A DNA stretch of 64,000 nt. Source: Sporothrix humicola (lineage: Eukaryota; Ascomycota; Sordariomycetes; Ophiostomatales; Ophiostomataceae). Location of the stretch: contig WNYE01000030.1 of the NCBI GenBank assembly GCA_021396245.1, positions 310,001 to 374,000 of the forward strand, written 5' to 3'. The notes beneath the pieces are model-generated. The model searched no databases, was not told the origin of the DNA, and saw nothing but the letters and a program-made list of their open reading frames with translations. A program made the translations under genes and the position numbers. Below are positions 52,001 to 64,000 of this stretch, one piece after another (the first letter of the stretch is position 1; every line of letters begins with the position of its first letter).

Positions 52001-55000
52001 ACCTGGCATTCTGGGTTGAGGGCATGAACCGCCAGATCAAGGCAACACTCCTCACCCGCCTGCAGCGTGCCATCCAGGCCTGGATCGAGGCATTTGAGGA
52101 CGATGTTTCGGCGGAGGGCACCAAGACAAGCAAGTCTTCCTTCGGCACTATTGGTTTGAACAGCGCATCAGGCAACACAACTTCTCGTCGCAAGCAGATC
52201 GCTGGCGCAGATGCCTCTGCTGATGCTACGGCACCAGATGACACTCCTACGATGAAGCAGCTTGTGCATGAAATCACTATGCGCAACCAGCTTATCTACC
52301 TTGACCCGCCATTGGAGTTTGCTCGTGCCAGCTGGTACCTCCGCCTGCAGGACTGGCTTGGTGTTGTTTGCAACCTTCGCAGGATCAAGGCCACTAGCTA
52401 CGAGATGCGCCTGGGAACGACTGTCGTTGAGGACGCTCGCTTCAACGACCTGCCGGCTGACTGTACGCCAATGCTCCTGCGTGTGCAGGCATCGATTGAG
52501 ACCAAGCTCCAGGCAATCAGCGGCTACGTCGACGAGTGGCTTCGCTTCCAGTCTCTTTGGGATCTGCAATCTGAGAAAGTCTACGACCTACTCGGCGACC
52601 GTCTCGCTCGCTGGCTGCAGCTTCTTCAGGAGATTCGCAAGACTCGCCAGACTTTCGACACGACAGAGGTCAGCCGCTCGTTTGGCCACATCACGATCGA
52701 CTACGACCAAGTCCAGACCAAGGTCAACGCCAAATACGACCAGTGGCAGCACGATATCCTGCTCAAGTTTGCCGGCCGCCTCGGTAGCCGCATGCGCGAG
52801 GTTTACGCCGAGATCGAAAAGGCCCGTACTGACTTGGAGACTCTGAGCCTTGAGGTCAACTCGACTGCCCATGCCGTCCAGTTCATTACCATTGTGCAGT
52901 CTTGCAAGCGCCATGTCAAGCTGTGGGCCCCCGAGATCGAGACCTTCCGCCAGGGCGAGTCGACCCTGGTGCGCCAGCGCTACCAATTCCCCAACGACTG
53001 GCTGCACGCCCAGCAGGTTGACCACGAGTGGAACTCTCTCAACGAGCTGCTGAGCCGCAAGGCCAAGATTGTCCAGGACCAGACCGATGCCCTCCGTGCC
53101 AAGATCATCGCTGAAGACAAGATCGTGGTCGACAAGATTGCCGAGATCGCCGCGCAGTGGAATGAGGAGAAGCCTGTTTCGGGCACCATTGCACCCGATA
53201 TCGCCACGGCCACGCTTGCCGCCTTCGAGAGCCGCATCACCGCTTTCCAGGAGGAGGCCGCCATGGTCGCCAAGGCCAAGGAGGCGCTCGACCTGCCGTC
53301 AACGCCCGAGACGTCTCTTGCCGGTATCCTGGAGGAGGTGCACGATTTCAAGTCTGTCTGGGCCTCGCTCTCGCTTATCTGGAAGAACCTCAACGAGCAG
53401 CGCGAGATGCTGTGGAACAGTGTTCAGCCGCGCAAGGTTCGCACTGCCATGGACAACCTGATCAAGATGACTCGCGACATGCCCAGCCGTATGCGCCAGT
53501 ATGCTGCCTTTGAGCATATCCAGAACATCCTCAAGACCTACGTGCGCGTCAACCCTCTTCTCGGTGACCTCAAGTCTGAGGCTGTCCGCGACCGCCACTG
53601 GACCAAGATCTACAAGCAGATTAAGCCGGGCAAGCGCTACTCGCCTGTTTCGATGACTCTTGGTGACGTGTGGGACCTCAACCTCGTCGCTACGGAAGCC
53701 ATCATCAAGGACATCATTGCCCAGGCCCAGGGCGAGATGGCGCTTGAGGAGTTCCTGAAGCAGGTGCGTGAGACGTGGTCCAGCTACAACCTGGAGCTGG
53801 TCAACTACCAGAACAAGTGCCGCCTGATCCGTGGCTGGGACGACCTCTTCGCCAAGTGCAGCGAGAACCTGAACTCGCTGCAGGCCATGAAGCACTCGCC
53901 ATACTACAAGGAATTTGAGGAGGAGGCGTCGTCTTGGGAGGACAAGCTGAACCGTGTCCACGTCCTGTTCGATGTCTGGATTGATGTCCAGCGCCAATGG
54001 GTGTACCTCGAGGGCGTGTTCACTGGGAACGCCGACATCAAGCACCTGCTGCCCATTGAGTCGTCTCGCTTCCAAAACATCAACAGCGAGTTCTCTGCCG
54101 TCATGAAGAAGGTCTACAAGCAGCCCTACGTGCTTGATGTCCTCAACATCCCCAACGTCCAGAAATCTCTTGAGCGTCTTGCCGAGCTGCTCAACAAGAT
54201 CCAGAAGGCTCTTGGTGAGTACCTCGAGAAGGAGCGTGTTTCGTTCCCCCGTTTCTACTTTGTCGGTGACGAGGATCTGCTCGAGATGATTGGTAATAGC
54301 AACGACACCATGCGCATCGCCAAGCACTTCAAGAAGATGTTTGCTGGTCTGTCGGGCCTTACCATGGAGGACGAGACTGTCATTACGGGCTTCACGTCGA
54401 AGGAGGGTGAGACTGTTCGCCTCAAGCGCGACATTTCGCTCATCAAGACGCCGCGCATCAACGACTGGCTTGCCCTGCTCGAGAACGGCATGAAGGCGAC
54501 GCTCGCCGAGCTGCTTTCCGAGGCTGTTGCCGCCTACACTCCCATTTTCACGGCGGAGAAGGGCATCGACAAGGCAGCTCTCTCCACGTTCATGGAAGAG
54601 TTCCCCAGCCAGATCGTCGTGCTGGCCACCCAGGTTGTTTGGACCACGGTTGTTGACCAGGCTCTCGCTGCCGGTGGCGGTGGCCTCCAGGATCTCTTTG
54701 AGCGCGAGGTCGAGGTCCTGCGCCTTCTTGCGGCCACTGTCCTTGGCGATCTGCACGTCCTGATGCGCAAGAAGTGCGAGCAGCTCATCACGGAGTGTGT
54801 CCACCAGCGCGACATCATCGAGAAGCTCATCAAGCTCAACGCCAACTCCCCGACCCACTACATGTGGCTGCTGCAGATGCGCTACGTCTATGCTGCCGAG
54901 GGCGATGCCCAGCAGCGTCTTAGCATCAAGATGGCCAACGCCTCGCTGCAGTACGGCTTCGAGTACCTCGGTGTGCCCGATCGTCTTGTCCGCACGCCGC

Positions 55001-58000
55001 TGACAGACCGCTGTTTCTTGACCCTCACGCAGGCCCTGTGCCAGCGTCTTGGTGGCTCTCCATACGGCCCTGCTGGTACGGGCAAGACAGAGTCCGTCAA
55101 GGCTCTCGGTGTTGAATTGGGTCGTTTCACTCTTGTCTTCTGCTGTGACGACACGTTTGATTTCCAGGCCATGGGTCGTATTTTCCTGGGTATTTGCCAG
55201 GTCGGTGCCTGGGGTTGTTTCGACGAGTTCAACCGTCTGGAGGAGCGCATTCTGTCTGCCGTGTCGCAGCAGATCCAGAACATCCAGCTTGGTCTCAAGC
55301 AGGGTGCCGAGGATGACAAGGCGCAGATCGAGCTTGTTGGCCGCCAGTTGCACGTCAACGCTAGCACGGGCATCTTCATTACCATGAACCCTGGCTATGC
55401 TGGCCGGTCCAACCTGCCGGACAACCTGAAGAAGCTGTTCCGCAGCGTCGCCATGTCCAAGCCCGACAAGGAGCTGATTGCTGAAGTCATGTTGTACTCG
55501 CAGGGCTTCAACCAGGCCAAGACCCTCTCCAAGCAGACTGTGCCTTTCTTCGACCAGTGTGCGGCTAAGCTGTCGAAGCAAGCACACTACGATTTCGGTC
55601 TGCGTGCGCTCAAGAGTGTCCTGGTCAGCTCGGGTGGCTTGAAGCGGGCTCGTCTCACAAAGGGAGGCGACGACGCCGTGTCAATCGAAGACAACGGCGA
55701 GGTCGTTGAGCCGGAGATTATTGTCCAGAGCATCCGCGAGACTATTGCGCCCAAGCTCATCAAGTCTGACGTTGAGATCCTTGCCAGCATCGAGAGTGCC
55801 TGCTTCCCCGGCGTTCGCTATGTCCCGGCCAACCTCGAGGCTCTCGAGGCCGCTATCCGCCGCCTTGCCGACGAGCGTCAGCTTGTGGTCAACGATACCT
55901 GGCTGACCAAGGTTCTGCAGCTGTACCAGATCCAGGGTATCCACCACGGTGTCATGATGGTGGGTTCGTCTGGCTCTGGTAAGTCGGCCGCTTGGCGTCT
56001 GCTGCTCGATGCTATGCAGCAGGTCGAGAAGGTCGAGGGTGTCTCCCATGTCATCGACTCCAAGGTCATGTCCAAAGAAGCCCTGTACGGCAACCTGGAT
56101 TCGACGACGCGCGAGTGGACCGACGGTCTGTTTACAAGCATTCTGCGCAAGATTGTCGACAACCTGCGTGGCGAGGACTCCAAGCGCCACTGGATCGTCT
56201 TTGACGGTGATGTCGACCCCGAGTGGGTTGAGAACTTGAACAGTGTCCTGGACGACAACAAGCTGCTCACGCTGCCCAACGGTGAGCGTCTGAACCTGCC
56301 GCCCAATGTTCGCATCATGTTCGAAGTCGAGAACCTCAAGTACGCCACCCTGGCCACCGTGTCTCGCTGTGGTATGGTGTGGTTCAGCGAAGACACTGTC
56401 ACTCCTGACATGATGGTGTCCAACTATCTCGGCACTCTCGCGACGGTCGCTTTCGAGGACTTTGACGAGGACGCTGTCGCTACGGGCCAGAGCGCCGCCA
56501 AGGCCCTGGCTGTCCAGACTCACGCCGCTGAGCTTCTCAAGACCTATCTCACCGGCGACGACTTTATTCTCCAGGCTCTCAACATGGCCAACACCCAGAC
56601 CTACCGCCACATCATGGAGTTTACGACCGCCCGCGTCCTTACTACGCTCTTCTCGCTGCTTAACAAGGCCGTCCGCAACGTCATCGAGTACAACTCTCAG
56701 CACGCCGACTTCCCGCTCGAGGCAGAGCAGGTCGAGGCCTACATTTCCAAGAAGCTTCTCCTTGCTCTTGTCTGGGCTCTGACTGGTGACTGCCCGCTCG
56801 ACGACCGCAAGGCGTTTGGTGACAGCATCGTGGGCCTGGCCAGCTTTGGCTCGCCGCCACTTGACAGCAGCACTGGCGGCTCTTCGCTGATCGACTTTGA
56901 CGTGTCCCTCCCGCGCGCCGAGTGGACCGCTTGGCAGAACCAGGTGCCGACAATCGAGGTCAACACGCACTCTGTTACCCAGACCGATGTGGTCATTCCT
57001 ACCCTCGACACGGTGCGTCACGAGGATGTCCTTTACTCATGGTTGGCCGAGCACAAGCCGCTGCTCCTTTGCGGTCCTCCTGGTTCCGGCAAGACCATGA
57101 CTCTCTTCAGCGCTCTTCGCAAACTGCCCAACATGGAGGTCGTCGGTCTCAACTTCTCGAGTGCCACAACGCCCGACCTCCTCATCAAGAGCTTCGAGCA
57201 GTACTGCGAGTACAAGAAGACTCTCAACGGCGTTATGCTGTCTCCCACACAGATCGGCCGCTGGCTCGTTGTCTTCTGCGACGAAATCAACTTGCCCGCA
57301 CCCGACAAATACGGCACCCAACGCGCCATCTCGTTCCTGCGCCAACTGGTCGAGCACAATGGTTTCTGGCGTACCTCGGACAAGTCCTGGGTCACGCTCG
57401 ACCGCATCCAGTTTGTCGGTGCCTGTAACCCCCCTACCGACGCCGGCCGTACGCCTCTGGGCCCTCGTTTCCTTCGTCACGCTCCTCTCATCATGGTCGA
57501 CTACCCTGGCGAGCAGTCTCTGCACCAGATCTACGGCACTTTTAACTCGGCTGTCCTCAAGATTATCCCCTCGCTGCGTGGCTATGCCGAGCCGCTGACC
57601 CAGGCCATGGTCAAGTTCTACCTGGAGTCGCAACGCCGCTTTACTCCGCAGATCCAGCCGCACTACGTCTACAGTCCCCGTGAGTTGACACGGTGGGTGC
57701 GTGGTGTGTACGAGGCCATCCGTCCCCTGGAGACGCTTCCTGTCGAGGGTCTCATCCGCATCTGGGCACACGAGGCTCTCCGTCTGTTCCAGGACCGTCT
57801 CGTGGCCGAGGAAGAGCGCCGCTGGACCGACGAGGCTGTCCGCCGCATTGCTCTCGAGCTGTTCCCCAACATCGACGAAGAGAAGGCTCTTGGCGGCCCC
57901 ATCCTGTTCTCCAACTGGCTGTCCAAGAACTACGTCCCTGTTGACCGCGAGCAGCTGCGCGAGTTCGTCAAGGCGCGCCTCCGGACCTTCTGCGAGGAAG

Positions 58001-61000
58001 AGGTTGATGTGCCGCTGATCCTGTTCAACGACGTCTTGGAGCACGTGCTGCGTATCGACCGTGTGTTCCGTCAACCCCAGGGTCACTTGATTCTCATCGG
58101 TGTCAGCGGCAGTGGCAAGACTACGCTGTCCCGCTTCGTCGCCTGGATGAACGGTCTCAAGGTGTTCCAGATCAAGGTCCATGGCAAGTACTCGTCCGAG
58201 GACTTTGACGAGGACTTACGTGAAGTCCTGCGCCGCTCCGGCTGCAAGGGCGAGAAGATCTGCTTCATCATGGACGAGGCCAACGTGCTCGACTCTGGTT
58301 TCCTCGAGCGCATGAACACGCTGCTAGCCAACGCCGAGGTGCCCGGTCTGTTCGAGGGCGACGACCTCGCCGCACTTATGACGGCCTGCAAGGAGGGTGC
58401 CCAGCGCCAGGGCCTGCATCTCGACTCGCAAGAGGAGCTGTACAAGTGGTTCACCAGCCAAATCGTCAAGAACCTGCACGTCGTCTTCACAATGAACCCG
58501 CCCGAGGACGGCCTGTCGTCCAAGGCAGCCACGAGTCCTGCCCTGTTCAACCGTTGCGTGCTCAACTGGTTCGGTGACTGGTCTGACCAGGCTCTGTACC
58601 AGGTAGGTCACGAGCTCACGCAGTCGGTCGACCTCGACCGGCCCAATTTCGAGGCGCCCGATACCATCCCCGTCGCCTACCGCGGCCTTACCCTGCCGGC
58701 TTCGCACCGTTCGGCTGTTATCAACGCCATGGTGTACATCCACTACTCGCTGCAGCGCTTCAACGCCAAGCTGCTGAAGCAGCAGGGCAAGGTCACGTTC
58801 CTCACGCCCCGCCACTTCTTGGACTTTGTGGCGCAATACGTCAAGCTCTACAACGAGAAGCGTGAGGACCTCGAGGAGCAGCAGCGCCACTTGAACGTTG
58901 GTCTTGAGAAGCTCCGCGACACCGTCGACAAGGTTCGCGACCTGCGTGTCAGCCTTGCCGACAAGAAGTCGCAGCTTGAGAAGAAGGACGCCGAGGCCAA
59001 CGAGAAGCTGCAGCGCATGGTTGCAGACCAGCGCGAGGCCGAGCAGCGCAAGAACACGTCGCTCGAGATCCAGGCGGCCCTCGAGGTCCAAGAAGCCGAA
59101 GTCGCCTCGCGCAAGAAGATTGTGCTCGAGGATCTGGCCCGCGCCGAGCCCGCTGTCGAGGCAGCCAAGGCGAGTGTTAGCAACATCAAGCGTCAACAGC
59201 TGACCGAGGTGCGGTCCATGGCGTCCCCGCCGCAGGGTGTGCGTCTGACTCTGGACTCTGTCTGCACGCTGCTTGGCCACAAGGTCGTTGGTGACTGGAA
59301 GGCCATCCAGGGTGTTGTGCGCCGCGACGACTTTATTGCCAGCATCATCAACTTTAACAACGAGAAGATGATGACCCGGTCGCTGCGTCTCAAGATGCGC
59401 AACGAGTTCCTGTCAAACCCCGAGTTTACCTTCGAGAAGGTCAACCGCGCTAGTAAGGCCTGTGGTCCCCTGGTGCAGTGGGTCGAGGCCCAAGTCAACT
59501 ATGCCGAAATCCTGGACCGCGTCGGCCCTCTGCGCGACGAGGTGACGCAGCTCGAGGACCAGGCCCTGCAGACCAAGGCACAGGCCAAGGCTGTCGAGAA
59601 CACGATCGAGACGCTCGAGACGAGCATTGCCACGTACAAGACCGAGTACGCCGCCCTGATCAGCGAGACACAGGCCATCAAGGCCGAGATGACGCGTGTC
59701 CAGTTCAAGGTCGACCGCAGTGTGCGTTTGTTGGACAGCCTGTCGTCGGAGCGTGTTCGTTGGGAGGAGGGCAGTCGGTCGTTTGAGACGCAGATTGGCA
59801 CGCTTGTGGGCGACGTCCTGGTCGCCGCGGCGTTCCTTGCCTACAGCGGTCTCTACGACCAGACGTTCCGCAAGTCGATGATGGATGACTGGCTGCACCA
59901 GCTGCAGCTCTCGGGCATCAACACTAAGCAGCACAACCCCGTCACCGAGTACCTTTCGACGGCGGATGAGCGCCTTGGCTGGCAAGAAAACATGCTGCCC
60001 GTGGACGACCTGTGCACGGAGAACGCCATCATCCTCAAGCGCTTCAACCGCTACCCGCTGATCATCGACCCCTCGGGCCGCGTGACCGAGTTCTTGCAGC
60101 GCGAGTGCAAGGACCGGCGCCTGACCGTGACGAGCTTCCTCGACGACTCGTTTGCCAAGCAACTCGAGAGCTCGCTGCGGTTCGGTAACCCGATCCTGAT
60201 CCAGGATGCCGAGCACCTTGACCCGCTTCTCAACCACGTGCTCAACAAGGAGTACCAAAAGACGGGCGGCCGTGTGCTGATCCAGCTGGGCAAGCAGCAA
60301 ATCGATTTCTCGCCGGCGTTCAAGCTGTACCTGTCGACGCGTGATCCTTCGGCTACGTTTGCACCGGACATTTGCAGTCGCACCACATTTGTCAACTTTA
60401 CGGTGACGCAAGGCAGTCTGCAGACGCAGTCGCTCAACGACGTGCTCAAGTCGGAGCGTCCGGACGTGGACGAGCGCCGCTCGAACCTGATCAAGCTGCA
60501 GGGCGAGTTCAAGGTACACCTCCGGCAGCTGGAGAAGCGGTTGCTGCAGGCTCTCAACGAGTCGCGCGGCAACATCCTGGACGACGACAACGTCATCGAG
60601 ACGCTCGAGACGCTCAAGACGGAGGCGGCGGAGATTTCGGCCAAGATGAGCAACACGGAGGGTGTAATGGCCGAGGTGGAGCAGATCACGCTGCAGTACG
60701 CGATTATTGCACGCGCGTGCAGTGCAGTCTTTGCCGTTCTCGAGCAGCTGCACTACCTCAACCACTTCTACCAGTTCTCGCTGCAGTACTTCCTCGACAT
60801 CTTCCACTCGGTGCTGCACAACAACCCGCACCTGGCCAATGAGACCGACTACAACGCGCGCCGCGACATTATTGTGCGGGACCTGTTTGCCACGACCTTC
60901 AAGCGTACGGCGCTTGGCGTGCTGCAAAAGGACCGCATCACGCTGGCCATGCTCCTGGTGCAGGCTGCTCCCTACAAGATGGACAAGGGCCTGATCGATG

Positions 61001-62462
61001 TGCTGCTCGACGAGCGCGTGCAGGGCCGCGATGCATCATCAACCAGCGATGGCAGCGGCCGTGCCGAAGCTATGGCCATTGCCCGACGCCTGCCGGCACT
61101 CAAGGACAAGATCGACAACGTGTCCGAGGCAGAGTGGTCTCGGTTTCTCAGCGAGGAGCTGGCCGAGAGCTTTGTGCCGCCCTCGATCCTGCAGGGTGGC
61201 GTGAGCAAGGACGACGAGAAACCTCCTGCGACACCGGCTGAGGCCGAGGCAGCCAAGAACAGCGTGGCCTACAACGAAGCGCTGCTTACGCTGCTGATGG
61301 TCAAGCTCTTCCGCCTGGACCGGTTCGTGCCGGCAGCCGAGAAGTTTGTGACGCTCGTGTTCGGCGAGGACCTCTTTGACATTGTCGAAGACCTCGTGGG
61401 CACGGTGACGCAGGTGTCGGCGACGCGCCCGATTGCGCTAGTTTCGAGCCCCGGTTTCGATGCTTCGTACAAGGTTGACAACCTGGTGGAGCGGATGAAG
61501 GTGCGGTGCACAAACATTGCCATGGGCTCGGCCGAGGGTCTGGCGAGCGCCGACAAGGCCGTCAGCAACGCGGCACAGATGGGCTCGTGGGTGCTGGTCA
61601 AGAACGTCCACCTGGCACCGACGTGGCTGCAGTCGCTCGAGAAGCGCATGGACTCGCTCAACCCGCACGCCGACTTCCGTTTGTTCCTGTCGATGGAGTC
61701 GAGCCCCAAGATCCCCGTCAACTTGCTGCGGGCGTCGCGTGTGCTGATGTACGAGCAGCCGGCGGGTGTGCGGGCCAACATGAAGGACTCGATGTCGTCG
61801 CTGGCGACACGGTCCAGCCGCCCGCCCGTGGAGCGCACGCGTCTGTACCTGTTGCTTTCGTTCCTGCACGCCGTTGTGCAGGAGCGTCTGCGGTACGCGC
61901 CCAACCTGGGCTGGAAGGGCTTCTGGGAGTTCAACGACAGCGATGTAAGTCCCACGTGATCCATTTTATTTTTTATCTTTTATTCTGTGCAACATGCTAA
62001 CATCTACAGTACGAATGCTCGGCGTTTGTGGTCGACACGTGGCTCGAGACAGTGGCAGGCAACCGGTCCAACATTGCGCCCCAGAACATTCCCTGGGACA
62101 TGATCCGGTATCTTGTGCGCGAGACGTACGGCGGCAAGATTGACGACGAGGGCGACTTCCAGCGGCTGCAGCAGCTTGTCGACGGCATCCTGACGCCCGC
62201 TGCCTACGACATTGGCCACAAGCTCGTCGAAGAGGACGCCGAGGCCAAGTCGTCTGGCCTCGTGGTCCCGGCAGGCACATCGCTGCCGGACTGCATGGCC
62301 TGGATCCAGAAACTGCCCGAGCGCGAGCCGCCAACATACCTTGGCCTGCCAGCGAATGCAGAGAAGCTGCTGCTGGTTGGTCTTGGCGAGAGTCTGGTGC
62401 GTGACCTCAAGAAGGTGACGGACTTGCTGGATGAGGGGGAGCAGCTGATGGCTGAGGCGTGA
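49021..62462 (+). CDS. DYN1: Cytoplasmic dynein heavy chain, two exons
   Basis: Exon 1 is 12,924 nt (49021-61944), the intron is 61945-62009 (65 nt, GTAAGT donor, GCTAAC branch, CTACAG acceptor), and exon 2 is 62010-62462. The product is 4458 residues, in the range of fungal cytoplasmic dyneins though slightly long. The N-terminal half is the tail and linker (RNQLIYLDPPLEFARASW near residue 1090). Four P-loops are present: GPAGTGKTES (AAA1, about 2016), GSSGSGKS (AAA2, about 2315), GPPGSGKT (AAA3, about 2685) and GVSGSGKT (AAA4, about 3027). Walker B segments include CFDEFNRLEE and FIMDEANVLD. The stalk coiled coil and microtubule-binding tip lie at about 3290-3595. The motor drives minus-end transport, nuclear migration and spindle positioning. 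Orthologues are nudA (Aspergillus) and ro-1 (Neurospora). Confidence 0.97.
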
Positions 62463-64000
62463 GTGGAGGCTAAGGATTGAGGATGAGGACGAAGAGGATG
62501 CATGCATCTGGTAGCATGGCTTTGGTCTATTTTGAGAGCGTGTGGCTGTACAAAAAACGTACAAGCAAAAATAAGCACGCAAGGAAAGGGAACACTCGTT
62601 TCTACACACATTTTCCTTTACTCTTTTCCATTTTTCTGTTTTCTTTTTCTTCCCATCTGTCACATCATCACCGATACCCTGGCGGCCTGCATTTCTAGTT
62701 TGCAGAGACTGTTTATTGTTTTTATTTTCAGGGATGGTGTTTTTGTCATATTGTTGTCATATTGCCAGTCGTTTTTGAGTTTGTACAGCTATTGTCTTTT
62801 GTATTGTATTTGATTGTTGACTGTTTATACTACCCAAAGAAATTGTTAAACCAAAACTCAATCGCCAGTTTACGAGACGCCTGCAGAGTCAATATCAACA
62901 TCCAACAGGTGATGCAGTTTTCTGGTGTTCTCTGCATAGAAGCTGGCAATATATTAATACCAGCAAATGAATTTGCAGGAAGGGAGAAGGGAATGCAGCG
63001 GCAAGGACCATCCCGCTGTAGAGTGCCGGAGCGGACGCTGTAGGGCGCGGAGTACAGCGGCAAGGAGTGCATTGCAGTGCGCTGTAGGATACTTTATAGG
63101 GCCCGGCACTTGCCTTGTCCACTTACACACTTGCACGCCTTTTGCGGAGGTGGCTCTGCGTCCCTGCGTTTTGAATATATTGCCGATTTTTCTCTCCCGC
63201 TTCCCTTTGTTCGTCATCTGACTGAGCAAAGGGTCGATCCAGGCTGTCGTGATCGAGGTGATCGCGGTGATGTACAGTGTTTACGAGCGATAACATGGTT
63301 TTCATCGAGTCCTACGAGAACCTCTATGGAAACTTCCGTTTTTCGTGTTTCTTGTGTTTCTTGGGCTCTCTTTTTCTTTTCTTTCCATTTTCATCTCTTC
63401 TCCGTGGCAATGCTCGACTTCTTTGTTTCAAGTTGCACCGAGCAGGGGTTTTGAGGCGGTTGACAAGGACAAGGGGCGGCACAAACGCTGGTTGGGCGAG
63501 CGTGCTCGAATGTTTCATGTTTCTGGTGTGGCAGCCCCCCAATCGATGTTGCCTTTCGTCTGTTTCTGTTCTTTATTTCCCTACCCTTTTTTGCTTGCTT
63601 TTTCTGCCGATTGTTTTGCATCTTCTTTTCTTTTTTTTTGTGAAGATCTTTGCATGTGCATTTCCGGACACCACCTCTTATCAAGAAACACAAAATACTG
63701 TGGACACAGACGCGGTGCATCGTGCGCACATGCTTCTTTTGTTTTGTTTCTCGTCGTGTCGCTGTTCTCTTCTTATTTAACCGCCTTGCCCGTCTCGAGA
63801 TAGTTTCGTGTATCTTTTCTCGAGATGGCACAGCATTTTAGGGCTACAAAGGAGTGTTCACGGACTCGATCACGACGGTTCTTGATCAGCACAAAATTGT
63901 GGAAATAGAAGCATGTTGCGCGTCTGTGACGTTCTCGACCTGACCGTCGTGTCGATACAGGCGCTGTGTAAGTAGAAAAGGAGAAAATACTGCGAAAATT
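62463..64000. other. 3' flank of dynein heavy chain to window end
   Basis: No supported gene in the last 1.5 kb. Immediately after the stop the sequence is T-rich, consistent with a 3' UTR. At 62996-63066 CAGCGGCAAGGA occurs twice, with CCGCTGTA and TACAGCGG forming a small inverted pair between them. The stretch 63330-63660 is T-rich and may belong to the leader of a gene beyond the window. Confidence 0.4.

Noticed and set aside
49405..60927. Long minus-strand open frames (up to 762 codons) opposite the dynein gene
   Set aside because: They are antisense shadows of a strongly C-biased coding sequence. They lack domains and lie fully inside a conserved gene.

Overview
The window looks like nuclear DNA of a filamentous ascomycete (Pezizomycotina, plausibly a Sordariomycete). 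The evidence is short introns (39-126 nt) with GTATGT/GTAAGT/GTGAGT donors and CTAAC branch sites, C-rich third codon positions, a dispersed 5S rRNA gene resembling the Neurospora type, and the gene families present. Genus and species cannot be fixed from the sequence. Bacterial features (operons, Shine-Dalgarno sites, CRISPR) do not apply.

Layout, left to right. 1236-8174 (+) is a 2312-residue membrane-anchored protein with a Fringe/GT31-like glycosyltransferase region and unusual glycine-every-five repeats. 8824-12452 (-) is an OPT-family oligopeptide transporter with one intron. 13507-14340 (+) is 5-formyltetrahydrofolate cyclo-ligase. 15376-18641 (+) is the Mtr10/transportin-SR nuclear import receptor, four exons. 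19176-19294 (+) is a 5S rRNA gene. 19633-21259 (-) is a secreted S28 serine peptidase, two exons. 24807-28718 (-) is a Zn2Cys6 transcription factor with Q/H tracts. A gene-poor stretch of about 7 kb follows. It holds a decayed, unidentified gene (33435-34930, -) that seems to be interrupted by a 265-bp inverted-repeat element flanked by TA.

From 35950 the window becomes gene-rich again: a senescence/spartin-domain protein (35950-37939, +, three exons), a GCP4-type gamma-tubulin complex protein (38721-41363, +), a second decayed unidentified coding region (41836-42760, -), a Q/QA-rich protein with a FAR1/MULE-type DNA-binding domain but no transposase catalytic domain (44158-46551, +), and the cytoplasmic dynein heavy chain (49021-62462, +, one intron very near the 3' end).

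The genes are mostly independent housekeeping functions, not a pathway cluster. Two act on microtubules (GCP4 nucleation, dynein motility) and lie about 8 kb apart. I see no secondary-metabolite cluster and no complete transposon. The most unusual signals are the pentapeptide-like lumenal repeats fused to a GT31-like domain, the domesticated FAR1 protein, the TA-flanked miniature element, and the two gene fossils. Exon boundaries were read by eye from splice motifs and frame continuity. Function calls rest on recognised motifs, without database searches.
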